DNA of 36,596 nt from JBDSZL01 sp039925145 (GTDB lineage Bacteria; Acidobacteriota; Vicinamibacteria; Vicinamibacterales; SCN-69-37), in assembly GCA_039925145.1 (NCBI GenBank), contig JBDSZL010000080.1:1-36596 (forward strand). Reading direction: 5' to 3'. Below the pieces are notes generated by a model. That model made no database searches and had not been told where the DNA came from. It saw only the letters and a list, made by a program, of their open reading frames with translations. A program made the translations under genes and the position numbers. How positions within the stretch are numbered: the first letter of the stretch is position 1; every line of letters starts with the position of its first letter. Positions 1 through 8,387 of this stretch are shown in pieces.

Positions 1-189
1 AATGCCGCCGGCCCCGCCTCGTCCGCCACCACCGGCGCGTCCTGCTGCGCCCTGTGCGCCGGGTGCTGGAACTGCGGCAGGCGCGCCGGCCCCCACCGGC
101 TGTTGCGCCTTCACGCCGGCAGACACGGCCGCGATGAGCGCCATCGCGGACACGCCGGCGAGAAGCTGGGTCACTGGTTTCTTGAGCAT
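1..189 (-). CDS. Secreted protein, N-terminal 63 residues only
   Basis: The gene runs off the left edge of the window. The ATG (complement of 187-189) is preceded by GGAGGA (complement of 196-201) at good spacing. The protein starts with two lysines and a hydrophobic stretch ending in an Ala-rich region and VKAQQ, which fits a Sec signal peptide of about 28 residues. What follows is a low-complexity Gly/Ala/Pro/Arg linker of the AGGGGRGG type, the same style as in the secreted proteins at 28-33 kb. The functional domain lies outside the window, so no function can be given. The protein is probably exported to the periplasm or cell surface. Confidence 0.8.
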   Translation of the reverse strand, partial: MLKKPVTQLLAGVSAMALIAAVSAGVKAQQPVGAGAPAAVPAPGAQGAAGRAGGGGRGGAGGI

Positions 190-356
190 CTCGAGTCCTC
201 CGCGCGGCGTCCCGGACAGGCCGCATGCTGTCGTTCTTCCCGAGTAGAGCCTGCGCCGCACCGTGACTCAGGCCCCTGTGGATTTTGAAAAAGCATCGCA
301 GCGAAACGTTCGGGTGTCAAACCAGGCTGCTCCACCGGTGTATCTCACTCGTGGGT

Positions 357-390
357 AGAAGACCGGGTCTTCTAAAAGACCCGGTCTTCT
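357..390. repeat. Perfect 15-bp inverted repeat with CTAA loop
   Basis: The arms at 357-371 and 376-390 are exact reverse complements around a 4-nt loop. The core is GACCGGGTCTT on the left and AAGACCCGGTC on the right. No T-run follows on either strand, so it is not a classical intrinsic terminator. It shares the ACCGGGTCT core with the palindrome at 484-513. Both lie outside the integrated element, between the ancestral tRNA-Arg 3' end and the next chromosomal gene. It may act in transcript termination or protein binding. Confidence 0.75.
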
Positions 391-483
391 CGTCGATCTC
401 AAGTTGCCGCTCCAGTGCGATCTCGCTGAAATAGGCGCAATGTCAGGTAGACGGAAACCGCAGTTTCCTTTTGGGCCCCAAGC

Positions 484-513
484 GAGACCGGGTCTCTTAA
501 GAGACCCGGTCTC
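484..513. repeat. Perfect 30-bp palindrome, possible ancestral tRNA-Arg terminator
   Basis: GAGACCGGGTCTC, TTAA, GAGACCCGGTCTC form one perfect palindrome. Read on the minus strand it lies 19 nt beyond the CCA end of the displaced tRNA-Arg 3' half, where a terminator would sit before the element integrated. It lacks a U-tail. The same core recurs at 357-390. Confidence 0.7.
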
Positions 514-531
514 CTCTCTCTGGCATACGTT

Positions 532-577
532 TTGGTGCGCCCGACAGGATTTGAACCTGTGACCCCCGCCTTAGGAG
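532..577. repeat. attL: displaced 3' half of tRNA-Arg
   Basis: These 46 bp are identical to 10915-10960. On the minus strand they read from the anticodon loop (CTCCTAA) through the T arm (GGTTCAAATCC) to CCA. Sequence diverges immediately after the loop (CGC here, GGC in the real tRNA), which places the crossover at the anticodon loop, a usual core for tyrosine recombinases. The integrase gene starts about 200 bp away. Confidence 0.95.
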
Positions 578-772
578 CGCCTAAAACGTCTCACCCTCCA
601 TATTCCACAGTCACACGCCATCATCGAAACAGGCCGATAGATATTGACGCTTTCGCGTTATCGTCGGATACTCCGTGTGACTACGGATGAGGCTCGATGT
701 TCGGTTCTGCACCACCACTGCACCACCAGAACCGAATGCGTGACCTCCGCCTTACGCATTGGAGGCTCACAC

Positions 773-2038
773 GTGCGCGCACTGATCGGCCCTGACCTAC
801 TCAGGAAACTGCCCCGCAAACACCAGGACATTCGAGACACGAAGATCACGGGCTTCGCGATTCGCTGCCGGCCGACGGGCTCCCACTCGTACGTCATGAG
901 CCTGGGCCGTGGACGCTGGAAAACGATCGGCACAGTGGCCGACATGAAGCCCGAAGATGCACGCTCATCGGCGCAGGCGCTGCAGGGCAGCGTCGACAAA
1001 AAGACGCTGGCGCTCATCAGCGACGACGTGATGCTCACGCGACGCGAGGCCCGCGCACAAGTCAGCCGGGACATTCAAGCGAGCACGTCGCAACGGTTAA
1101 CCTGGGGCGCGTTCGTGACCGACCACTACGAGCCGTGGGTCACACAGAACCGCAAGACGGGCGGCGAGACGGTGCGACGGCTCCGCGCGGCGTTTGCAGA
1201 CTTCGCAGACGTTCCCCTGCGGGAACTGGCCGCATTCACGATCGAGCGTTGGCGCACGGCCAGACTCAAAGCGGGCGTCAAGCCTGCGACTGTCAATCGG
1301 GACTTGGCGGCGCTGCGGGGCGCGCTATCAAAGGCGCTGGAATGGCGCCGTGGCGGACTCCGGACCCATCCCATGACGAGCGTCAAGGCTGCGAAGATCG
1401 ACGCGACGGGGCACGTGCGGTTTCTAGACAGCGACGAAGAATCGCGGCTGCGTACCGCACTCACCGACCGCGACGAACGGCGGCGACGGGAACGCGATCA
1501 CGCGAACGAGTGGCGACGGGAACGCGGCTATGACGCCCTGCCGACGTTCGGCATTTACACGGATCACTTGCACCCGCTCGTGCTGCTCGCGCTCCACACC
1601 GGCTGCCGGCGCGGCGAATTGTTCGCGCTCCGATGGGCGGACGTGGATCTCGTGGCTGCCCGGCTCACGGTGCGTGCCGACGGCGCCAAGAGCGGACTGG
1701 CGCGTGTGATCCCGCTCAACACCGAGGCCGTGACGGTGCTGCGCACGTGGCGACCGACGCGCGTCGAGACATCGAATCTCGTGTTCCCCGGCGACGACGG
1801 CAACGCGCTCGTGGACGTAAAAACCGCGTGGCTTAGGCTCATGACAGACGCCGACATTGCGGGCTTCCGGTTCCATGACTGTCGCCACACGTTCGCGTCG
1901 AAGCTTGTGCAGGCTGGCGTCGACCTGAACACCACGCGCGAACTACTCGGACATGCGGATCTCAAAATGACGCTGAGGTACGCGCACCTTGCACCCGAGC
2001 ACAAAGCCGCTGCTGTGGCAAAGCTGGTGCGGGCATGA
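773..2038 (+). CDS. int: Tyrosine-recombinase integrase
   Basis: It is predicted to integrate and excise the element at tRNA-Arg. I chose GTG at 773 because GGAGG (761-765) lies 7 nt upstream; the frame is open back to 644 but that part does not look like protein. The product is 421 residues. The N-terminal region resembles the arm-binding domain of P4-type integrases (a DTKITGFAIRCRP-like stretch), followed by a SAM-like core-binding region around residues 105-210. The catalytic residues are all visible: R279 (in TGCRRGE), K306 (GAKSG), H368-x-x-R371 (HDCR), H394 (LLGHAD) and Y403 (RYAHL). The stop overlaps the next start (ATGA). The gene looks intact and functional. Confidence 0.95.
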   Translation: MRALIGPDLLRKLPRKHQDIRDTKITGFAIRCRPTGSHSYVMSLGRGRWKTIGTVADMKPEDARSSAQALQGSVDKKTLALISDDVMLTRREARAQVSRDIQASTSQRLTWGAFVTDHYEPWVTQNRKTGGETVRRLRAAFADFADVPLRELAAFTIERWRTARLKAGVKPATVNRDLAALRGALSKALEWRRGGLRTHPMTSVKAAKIDATGHVRFLDSDEESRLRTALTDRDERRRRERDHANEWRRERGYDALPTFGIYTDHLHPLVLLALHTGCRRGELFALRWADVDLVAARLTVRADGAKSGLARVIPLNTEAVTVLRTWRPTRVETSNLVFPGDDGNALVDVKTAWLRLMTDADIAGFRFHDCRHTFASKLVQAGVDLNTTRELLGHADLKMTLRYAHLAPEHKAAAVAKLVRA

Positions 2039-2493
2039 ACCCGGTAATCACGCGCGGCGACTTGATTAGGATCGCCACCGAGACGAATCACATGCTGTAT
2101 CAGGGCACAGGCAATCCGATCCACTTATGGGCCGCATATCAGCAGGCCCGTGCCGCAAAGGGTATTCCCGGCTGGATCATCGACTACTTCGACGAATGTG
2201 CGTCACGGCTGCTCGCACCTGGCGGCGCGTCGAGCTCGAAGGTAATCGCGGCAGCATTCGGCCTTGGGACGCAGGGCGGCGGCCGCTCGGCAGGAGCTCG
2301 CGCGCGCAAGGCGCAGCAGCATCTAGCGGTGGGACAAATGGTCCGGCATCGGCGGCATAAGGGGCAGACCGCAACCGAGGCGATTTTCGATGTCTCGGAG
2401 GAGATCGGCCTGAGTTACGACACGGTGAAAGAAATCGTGACCCGTAGGAGTCCGAAGCGCAAGCGCCGTAAGGTGGTGCAACCTGCTAAGTAG
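2035..2493 (+). CDS. Small hypothetical protein with basic C-terminus
   Basis: The start ATG overlaps the integrase stop by 4 nt, so the two are probably translationally coupled. The 152-residue product is not a family I recognise. Residues around 110-140 (EAIFDVSEEIGLSYDTVKEI) have the spacing of a helix-turn-helix, and the tail (about 138-152) is very rich in Lys and Arg. A DNA-binding regulatory or excision role is plausible from this and from its place between int and the AlpA-like gene, but it is inference only. Confidence 0.7.
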   Translation: MNPVITRGDLIRIATETNHMLYQGTGNPIHLWAAYQQARAAKGIPGWIIDYFDECASRLLAPGGASSSKVIAAAFGLGTQGGGRSAGARARKAQQHLAVGQMVRHRRHKGQTATEAIFDVSEEIGLSYDTVKEIVTRRSPKRKRRKVVQPAK

Positions 2494-2537
2494 GCCATAG
2501 CGACGGCTGCTTGCGTGGGTGCGACTCTGTTCGCGCC

Positions 2538-2756
2538 ATGTCGCGCAGTCAACCTCCGACCCCAGACATCACACCCGCCGCGCTTCGAGAGCCTGACGCA
2601 GCGCGGTACATCGGCCTAACGCAGTCATTCCTCCGCGCGGCGCGCGTCGGACGCTGCGACGGTCCCGCCTACATCCGCGTCGGTCGCGCTGTGCTGTATC
2701 ACCGGCAGGATCTCGATTCATTCCTAATGGCGAGACGCGTCGGAGTCTCGCGCTAA
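2538..2756 (+). CDS. AlpA/excisionase-like helix-turn-helix protein
   Basis: The 72-residue protein has the MerR-like helix-turn-helix pattern of the HTH_17/AlpA family: LREPDAARYIGLTQSFLR, then YIRVGRAVLYHRQDLDSFL as the wing. In P4-like satellites AlpA activates the integrase gene or acts as excisionase. I take ATG 2538 as the start; a TTG at 2511 is also in frame, and neither has a strong Shine-Dalgarno sequence. It sits between the integrase pair and the replication gene, the usual place for such a regulator in satellites. The family fold is clear; the exact role is inferred. Confidence 0.75.
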   Translation: MSRSQPPTPDITPAALREPDAARYIGLTQSFLRAARVGRCDGPAYIRVGRAVLYHRQDLDSFLMARRVGVSR

Positions 2757-2864
2757 TGGCCGCAATGATCAAACGGATCATTGTGCGGATCATCGCCGCG
2801 CTGCCGGCATGGACCTGGAGCCCGCTGTCTGCGGCTGTTCGGAAAATCTGGCCGGGCTTCTGGC

Positions 2865-4793
2865 GTGCATAGTCTCGCCGACGCGATCGCGGCGGTACGC
2901 GGCGACGGACGCCAGCGAGATACTAGGTGCCCGGCGCATCAGGACGGGCGCGCGAGTCTGTCGGTTGGACTCGGCGACGCGGGCCGCGTGCTGTTGCGGT
3001 GCCACACCGGCTGCTCGTACTCCGCGATTGTCGAGGCGGCCGGGCTGGACCCGGCAGACCTCTCACCCGCACGTCCCGATCGCCCCCGTGTGCAGCAGTG
3101 GCCCATTCGCGACGCAGCCGGCACGGTGCGCGCGATTCACGAGCGCACCGATCGTCCGGAGGGTAAGCGGATTATCTGGCGACAGTCGGACGGCACCATG
3201 GGGCTCGCCGGCTGCAAGACCAGCGCGCTACCGCTGTACGGCACCCACCTGATCGCGTCCTGGCCCACCGACGCACCGATCGCCGTCTGCGAGGGCGAGC
3301 GCGCAACGGACGCGCTACTCCACCAGCGCATTCCTGCCGTCGGGACCGTGACCGGCGCGAGCGGGTTGCCGAGCGACGACGTGCTCTGCGTGCTGGCAGG
3401 CCGGCGCGTCGTTCTCTGGCCTGACGCGGACACTCCAGGACGCGCGCATATGGAGCGCTTGGCACTCCGGCTCGTCGCGCTGGGCATCGAGCCGCGCGTG
3501 ATCGACTGGGCCGATGGGCCAGACGGCGGCGATGCTGCCGACTATCGCGGCGACGTACGGGCGCTCATCGCAGCCGCGCGTCCCTACGTGGGCACCAGGA
3601 GCCCGGAGGCTGCACCCGCGAGTCTGACGCTCACGAGCATCGGCGACCTGCTCGCCGAACCTGACGAGCGTGTGGACTGGCTTGTCGAGGGCATGGTGCC
3701 GGCCGGCGGGATTGTCGTCATGGCCGGCAAGCCCAAGGCGGGCAAGTCAACGTGCGTGCGATCAATGGCACTCGCGATCGCGCGTGGCTCGATGTTCCTG
3801 GGGCGCTCGTGCGAGGAGGGCGCCGTCTGGTATTTCGCATTCGAGGGCCGGCGGCGCGACGTTCGTGCCCACTTCCGGCAGCTCGGCGCACGGACGAGCG
3901 ACCCGCTCCGCGTGTTCGTCGGACAGGCACCGCGCGACGTGATTCAAGCGCTCGACACACTCGCCACACGTGAGCGACCGACGGCCATCGTGATCGACAC
4001 GATGCAGCGGTTTCTGCGGGCAGAGTCCACCGACGACTACGCCGAGATGACGACGCTACTCGACCACGTGATCGGGATCGCGCAGCGTTCGGGCGCGGCG
4101 ATCATTCTCCTGCACCACGCGGGCAAGGCAGACCGCGCGAGCATCGACCAGGTGCTCGGCTCAACGGCGATCACCGGCAGCGCGGACAGCATCATTCTCC
4201 TGTCCCGTGGCGACCGATACCGGACGATTCAGACGGTGCAGCGTGTGGGCGACGACCTCCCCGAGACGGTCATTCTCCTGGACGAGACGACCGGTTGCGT
4301 GCAGCTCGGCGGGAGCCGTGCGGACGCCGAGCGGGATGTCATGGCCCGGCAGCTCGTCGAGGCGCTACAGGCAGCCGACCGACCGCTCACGCGAGAGGAG
4401 TGGCTAGAGGCCGTCGAGGGCCGGCGCCAGACGAAGCTCGATGCCTTCCGCATTGTCAGCAGCGGGAACCGGAATGTCAGCAGTGAGGGCGCGGGAACCC
4501 GAAACAACCCACGGCGCTACCGCGTGACCCGTTCCGATTCCGGTTCCCCGGTTCCCCTTAAGGAGTGGGAACCGGAATCTTCTTCTTCTCTCTTAAGACC
4601 TTTCCCTAGGGAATCCCTTAGCTATTCCGGTTCCCAAGTTCCCACACAGGACGAGACCCCGGAACCGGTATCGAACGTGGTGCCCTGGCCGACGATGTTC
4701 TCCGAGCCCGGCTGCTACTGCTCGGCGCTCGGCGACGATGCACCGTGCGGCTACTGCGACGGTTGCGACCGTGAGGTGGCCGTTGCCCACTGA
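2865..4793 (+). CDS. Primase-helicase: CHC2 zinc finger, Toprim, RecA-like ATPase
   Basis: This is the predicted replication protein of the element, about 642 residues from GTG 2865 (the frame is open from 2781; the start is uncertain). Residues about 22-50 hold a CHC2-like zinc finger (CPAH ... RCHTGC). Residues about 138-230 are a Toprim domain with the acidic motifs CEGE and WPDAD, as in DnaG-type primases. From about 260 there is a RepA/DnaB-like RecA fold: Walker A GKPKAGKST (288-296), Walker B AIVIDTM, and an ILLHHAGK sensor motif. The end is Cys-rich (CYCSALG, CGYCDGCDR), possibly another metal site. The linker before it is encoded by DNA carrying iterons (4464-4668). The 3' end overlaps the HNH gene in another frame. 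Confidence 0.85.
   Translation: MHSLADAIAAVRGDGRQRDTRCPAHQDGRASLSVGLGDAGRVLLRCHTGCSYSAIVEAAGLDPADLSPARPDRPRVQQWPIRDAAGTVRAIHERTDRPEGKRIIWRQSDGTMGLAGCKTSALPLYGTHLIASWPTDAPIAVCEGERATDALLHQRIPAVGTVTGASGLPSDDVLCVLAGRRVVLWPDADTPGRAHMERLALRLVALGIEPRVIDWADGPDGGDAADYRGDVRALIAAARPYVGTRSPEAAPASLTLTSIGDLLAEPDERVDWLVEGMVPAGGIVVMAGKPKAGKSTCVRSMALAIARGSMFLGRSCEEGAVWYFAFEGRRRDVRAHFRQLGARTSDPLRVFVGQAPRDVIQALDTLATRERPTAIVIDTMQRFLRAESTDDYAEMTTLLDHVIGIAQRSGAAIILLHHAGKADRASIDQVLGSTAITGSADSIILLSRGDRYRTIQTVQRVGDDLPETVILLDETTGCVQLGGSRADAERDVMARQLVEALQAADRPLTREEWLEAVEGRRQTKLDAFRIVSSGNRNVSSEGAGTRNNPRRYRVTRSDSGSPVPLKEWEPESSSSLLRPFPRESLSYSGSQVPTQDETPEPVSNVVPWPTMFSEPGCYCSALGDDAPCGYCDGCDREVAVAH
4464..4668. repeat. Iteron cluster, putative replication origin inside the primase gene
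   Basis: The 12-mer GGGAACCGGAAT occurs exactly at 4464-4475 and 4567-4578, and its reverse complement ATTCCGGTTCCC exactly at 4537-4548 and 4624-4635. Degenerate copies lie at 4493-4504, about 4546-4557 and 4661-4668. Between the inner and outer copies is a more A/T- and pyrimidine-rich segment (4580-4623) with a TCCCTAGGGA palindrome (4603-4612) and CTTAAG twice in the cluster (4557-4562, 4592-4597). Iterons flanking an A/T-richer stretch next to the rep gene are typical of satellite and plasmid origins. Codon constraint could not easily give exact 12-mers on both strands, which supports a DNA-level role. Confidence 0.75.
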
Positions 4794-5124
4794 GCCGCAG
4801 CGTCTCTGCACAGCCACAGGCTGCTACGAGCGCGTGGTCGAGGGCCTGTGCCCGACCCACTCCACCACGCACCACCGACAGCAGGACCAGCGTCGAGGCT
4901 CACCAGCCAGTCGAGGCTATGACGCGTCATGGCGACGGTTCCGGGAACGCGTCTTACAGCAGTCGCCCATCTGCTCCGATTGCTGGCAGCACGGCTCCAT
5001 CGTCGCTGCAAGCGAACTGCACCACGTGATCAAGCTGGCAGCCGGTGGAGCGAGGCTCGACGAGCGCAACGTCATGCCGCTCTGCGGACCCTGCCATTCG
5101 AGACGGACACGCAATGGCGAATAG
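4771..5124 (+). CDS. HNH endonuclease of the phage head-packaging type
   Basis: The product is about 117 residues from GTG 4771 (the frame is open from 4738). It has the Cys4 zinc-knuckle HNH layout: CSDCWQHG, then ELHHVIKLAAGG with the catalytic His, the N of RNVMPL, and CGPCHSRRT with the final His. In HK97-like phages an HNH protein next to the terminase is needed for cleavage during DNA packaging. Its position directly before the large terminase gene supports that role here. The start overlaps the end of the primase gene by 23 nt in a different frame. The family assignment is firm; the start codon is not. Confidence 0.88.
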   Translation: MRWPLPTEPQRLCTATGCYERVVEGLCPTHSTTHHRQQDQRRGSPASRGYDASWRRFRERVLQQSPICSDCWQHGSIVAASELHHVIKLAAGGARLDERNVMPLCGPCHSRRTRNGE

Positions 5125-5193
5125 GGGCGTCTGCATCACGGCGATCGGGACGGCTGTAGACCGTTGCGCGCATTCGACCCGACTTAGTTCGAG

Positions 5194-6789
5194 GTGCCCG
5201 TGGGCCTGAGAGGACCGCGCGCCCGACAGCGCACCGAGGCCAAGCTGCCCAAGCGGCGGCCGTGCTGGAAACGTTCGGGACTGAGCCGAGCCGCACGTGT
5301 AATCGCGTTTTGCGAACGGCTGCCGATCACGAAAGGCATTCTCGCCGGCAAGCGCATGAAGCTGCTGGCGCATCAGGTCGCGTTCATCGAGGCCGTCTAC
5401 GGCGCATCGTCCGTGGTCCGGTTGGCGATTCAGAGCATCCCACGTGGCAACGGCAAAACGGGACTGTTGGCCGGGCTCTGTTTGGCGCACCTGCTCGGAC
5501 CGGAATCCGAGCCGCGCGGCGAGGTATACGGGGCCGCCATTGACCGCCTGCAGGCTGGCATTTTGTTCAATGAGATCGTCGCGATCATCGAGGCCGTGCC
5601 CGAACTCGCCGAGCGCGTGAACGTGCAGCGCTTTCACAAAAAACTCGAGGTGCTCACGGGCGACGGGGCCGGCTCGATCTTCGAGGTACTCAGCAGCGAC
5701 GTACGCCGAGGGCATGGGCTCGCGCCGTCACTTTTCGTCTACGACGAGTTCGGCTCCGTCAAGACCGGCGAGTTACTCGACAACCTGATGACCGCACAGG
5801 GCAAGCGCACGCGGTCGCTGGGCATCGTCATCAGCACGCAGGCCGGCAGCGACCAGCATCCGCTGTCCATTCTCATCGATGACGCGCAACGCGGCCTGGA
5901 CCCGAGCACGTACGTGCAACTGCTGGCAGCGCCGGCCGATGCCGACCCGTTCCACGAGCAGACGTGGCTGGCCGTGAATCCCGCGTGGGGCACGTTTCTC
6001 GACGCCGAGGAGTTCCGTAGTCAGGCCCGACGAGCACAGCGCGTGCCGACGTTCACGGCGAAGTTTCTGAACCTGCGACTGAATCGGCGGGTCGACGTAG
6101 ATGAGCGCTGGCTGCCGGCCGACGCGTGGCAGGCGTGTGCCGGTCCCGTGGATCTCGACGCGCTCGCCGGGACGCCGTGCTTTGGCGGGCTCGACCTGGG
6201 CTCCACTCGTGACCTGACGGCGTTCGCGCTGTTCTGGCCACTGACCGGAGCGCTGGCCGTGTGGGCATGGTGCCCCGCTGACACGCTCACCGAACGCGAG
6301 CGCACCGACCGCGCGCCGTATCGCGTGTGGGCGAAGCGCGGGCACATCGAACCGACGCCTGGCCGGGCGGTTGATAAGCGTGCGGTAGCGCTCCGGCTGG
6401 GCACTCTCTGTGCCCGGTTCAAGCCGCGCGCCGTGGCGTTCGATCGCTGGGGCATCGCCGAACTCGAACGCGTGCTGAGCGACGAAGGGCTCAGTCTCCC
6501 GCTGAAGGAGCACGGTCAAGGCTTCCGGGACCTGGGACCGTCGACATCGGCATTCGAGACGGCCGTTCTAAACCAGCAGTTACACCACGACGAGAACGGG
6601 CTGCTCGACTGGGCGCTGCAAAATGTCGTGCTCGAACGCGACGCGACGGGCGCAGCCAAGCCGAACAAGCGGCGATCGCATGAGCGCATCGATCCGATCG
6701 TCGCGTCGATCATGGCCGTCGGGCTGGCGACGCGTGAACCGGCGCAGCAGCCATCGATTTACGAGACCCGAGGGCTGCTCGTGATCTGA
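5194..6789 (+). CDS. terL: Large terminase subunit
   Basis: This is the packaging motor, an ATPase plus nuclease that moves and cuts DNA into the head. The 531-residue protein is complete. The ATPase half carries Walker A PRGNGKTG (83-90) and Walker B LFVYDEF with D184 and E185. The RNase H-like nuclease half carries acidic residues in GGLDLGS (D334), AFDRWG (D417) and HERIDPIVA (D500), the last a typical terminase motif. The start is GTG 5194; GTG 5200 is also possible. No gene like a small terminase subunit is found nearby, although most relatives have one between HNH and terL. The only gap, 5125-5193, is too short. Confidence 0.95.
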   Translation: MPVGLRGPRARQRTEAKLPKRRPCWKRSGLSRAARVIAFCERLPITKGILAGKRMKLLAHQVAFIEAVYGASSVVRLAIQSIPRGNGKTGLLAGLCLAHLLGPESEPRGEVYGAAIDRLQAGILFNEIVAIIEAVPELAERVNVQRFHKKLEVLTGDGAGSIFEVLSSDVRRGHGLAPSLFVYDEFGSVKTGELLDNLMTAQGKRTRSLGIVISTQAGSDQHPLSILIDDAQRGLDPSTYVQLLAAPADADPFHEQTWLAVNPAWGTFLDAEEFRSQARRAQRVPTFTAKFLNLRLNRRVDVDERWLPADAWQACAGPVDLDALAGTPCFGGLDLGSTRDLTAFALFWPLTGALAVWAWCPADTLTERERTDRAPYRVWAKRGHIEPTPGRAVDKRAVALRLGTLCARFKPRAVAFDRWGIAELERVLSDEGLSLPLKEHGQGFRDLGPSTSAFETAVLNQQLHHDENGLLDWALQNVVLERDATGAAKPNKRRSHERIDPIVASIMAVGLATREPAQQPSIYETRGLLVI

Positions 6790-6894
6790 GTTTCGTTTCC
6801 CGCGCGACGAGTCACCGACTCCGCGCACCATTGCCGGCGCAGCTCCCCGAGCCCGCAGGCGTAGTAAGTAGCCGTTAGTAGAGAGAGAGTCAGT

Positions 6895-8271
6895 ATGGAT
6901 ATTCAGGAGTTCATCACCACCACCGCACGCGGGCCAATTGGGCTCGACGTGCTCACCAGCCTTGCAGCCGATTCGCGCTCATTCGGCGACGACGCGCAGG
7001 CCGCATTCCGCACGCAGGCCGAACTCCGGCAGGCCGCTGCACAGCAGGTGCTCGACGTTGCGAGCGCGGGCGGCCGGGACAGTTTGCTCGCCAGCGAACA
7101 GCGATCGTTCGATCGGGCGACGCAGGAACGAGACTCCGTGCTCGCGCTCGCTCGGGGCATCGAGGCGCGCACGCAGCAGCGGGCATTCGTGCCCGCGACG
7201 CAAGTCACGAGCCCGGCAGCCACCGAGACGACCGACGCGAGCCCGGTGCTCACGCGAGACGCCAAGATGGGCGACTGGCTGCAGCGGCGTGGCGGCTACG
7301 CCTACGTCGGCGAGCGTGGCGCCGAGACCATGCGGTTCGGTCGCATCGTCCGGGCACTGGCGCTCGGCAATCGCGCGGGCTTGTCCGCGTTGGAGCAGCG
7401 GGCGCTGTCCGAGGGCAGCGACAGTTCCGGCGGCTATACCGTGCCGGAGGTGCTGGCGACGCGGTTCATCGATCGCGTGCGGGATGCGCTGATCGTGCAG
7501 CGGGCCGGCGCGCAGATCGTGCCGATGACCAGCGACACACTTCACATCGCACGACTCGCGCAGCCGACGGAGGCCGGCTCGCCAGCCATCACCACGGCGC
7601 AGTGGAAGCTAGAGAACGCCGACATCGAAGAGACGAGTTTGCTCCTGGAGCGCGTGACGTTCACGGCACACACGCTGCCGGTCCTGCTCAAACTGTCGTG
7701 TGAGCTCGCCGACGATTCCGTCAATATTGACCAGATCATTGAAAGAGAGCTGGCGGCTCAGCTCGCCAGCGAACTCGATCGCGCGGCGCTGTTCGGATCG
7801 GGCACTGCCCCGGAACCGAAGGGGCTGGTCAACCAGGACGGCGTTGATGTTGCGTCGCTCAGCGGTGCCGTCGATTACGACGCGCTGATCGACGCGGCGG
7901 CGCTCGTCGCCGGCCGGAACTTCACCCCCACAGCGCGCATCTACAGCACACAAGTGGCGGCGTCGCTCGCCAAGCTCCGGACGGACGGAGCCACAGGCGC
8001 CTACTTGACGGCGCCGGCGTATCTCGACTCCATTCCGGCGTACACATCGAACGCGATTGCCACCACGGGCTCACCGGCCACGACGACGCTCATCGTCGGC
8101 GCGTTCGATCAGATGCTGATTGGCATCCGGTCGACCTTCCGGCTGGAAGTTTCACGCGTCGCCGGCACCGCGTTCGAGAAGATGCAGGTCTGGGTTCGCG
8201 CGTATCTGCGGGCTGACGTGCAACTGGCGCACCCCGAGGCGTTTGTCGTTCGCGAGGACGCGACGCTGTAG
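6895..8271 (+). CDS. HK97-family major capsid protein
   Basis: This 458-residue protein builds the icosahedral shell. The first 115 or so residues are Gln/Arg/Ala-rich and helical (FRTQAELRQAAAQQVL, SFDRATQERDSVLALARGIEA), the delta scaffolding region removed by the prohead protease in this family. The fold proper follows: the SSGGYTVPEVLATRFID start of the N-arm, an E-loop region rich in T and E (AGSPAITTAQWKLENADIEE), then ALFGSGTAPEPKGLVN and a final strand region ending FEKMQVWVRAYLRADVQLAHPEAFV, all characteristic. A GA-rich ribosome binding site precedes ATG 6895. It lies before the portal gene, the reverse of the common order. Confidence 0.95.
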   Translation: MDIQEFITTTARGPIGLDVLTSLAADSRSFGDDAQAAFRTQAELRQAAAQQVLDVASAGGRDSLLASEQRSFDRATQERDSVLALARGIEARTQQRAFVPATQVTSPAATETTDASPVLTRDAKMGDWLQRRGGYAYVGERGAETMRFGRIVRALALGNRAGLSALEQRALSEGSDSSGGYTVPEVLATRFIDRVRDALIVQRAGAQIVPMTSDTLHIARLAQPTEAGSPAITTAQWKLENADIEETSLLLERVTFTAHTLPVLLKLSCELADDSVNIDQIIERELAAQLASELDRAALFGSGTAPEPKGLVNQDGVDVASLSGAVDYDALIDAAALVAGRNFTPTARIYSTQVAASLAKLRTDGATGAYLTAPAYLDSIPAYTSNAIATTGSPATTTLIVGAFDQMLIGIRSTFRLEVSRVAGTAFEKMQVWVRAYLRADVQLAHPEAFVVREDATL

Positions 8272-8305
8272 GTCTGATCCGGGGCGTTTCCCGGTAGGCG
8301 GTTGC

Positions 8306-8362
8306 GGGCACGCAGCCGTGAGCAGCCACACGCGGCGTCTCGCACCGTGGCTGCACGTGCCC
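8306..8362. promoter_or_regulatory. Hairpin between capsid and portal genes
   Basis: GGGCACG (8306-8312) pairs with CGTGCCC (8356-8362), and the adjoining CAGCC pairs with GGCTG across a 2-nt bulge. An alternative 8-bp stem GCAGCCAC (8322-8329) / GTGGCTGC (8347-8354) also exists. A short T-run (ATTTT) follows within 10 nt. It could be a leaky terminator or a processing site that lowers portal expression relative to capsid; this is not proven. Confidence 0.4.
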
Positions 8363-8387
8363 ACCATTTTCCGATTGTGAGGCTTCG

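Larger units (their letters stand above)
190..531. other. Gene-free stretch left of the element
   Basis: Apart from the ribosome binding site of the left-edge gene and the two palindromes (357-390, 484-513), I see no supported gene here. The promoter of the left-edge gene is expected in this stretch but no convincing -35/-10 pair stands out. Confidence 0.6.

Noticed and set aside
644..772. Integrase start at 644
   Set aside because: The first 43 residues are Arg/His/Cys-rich and unlike integrases, while GTG 773 has GGAGG at ideal spacing.
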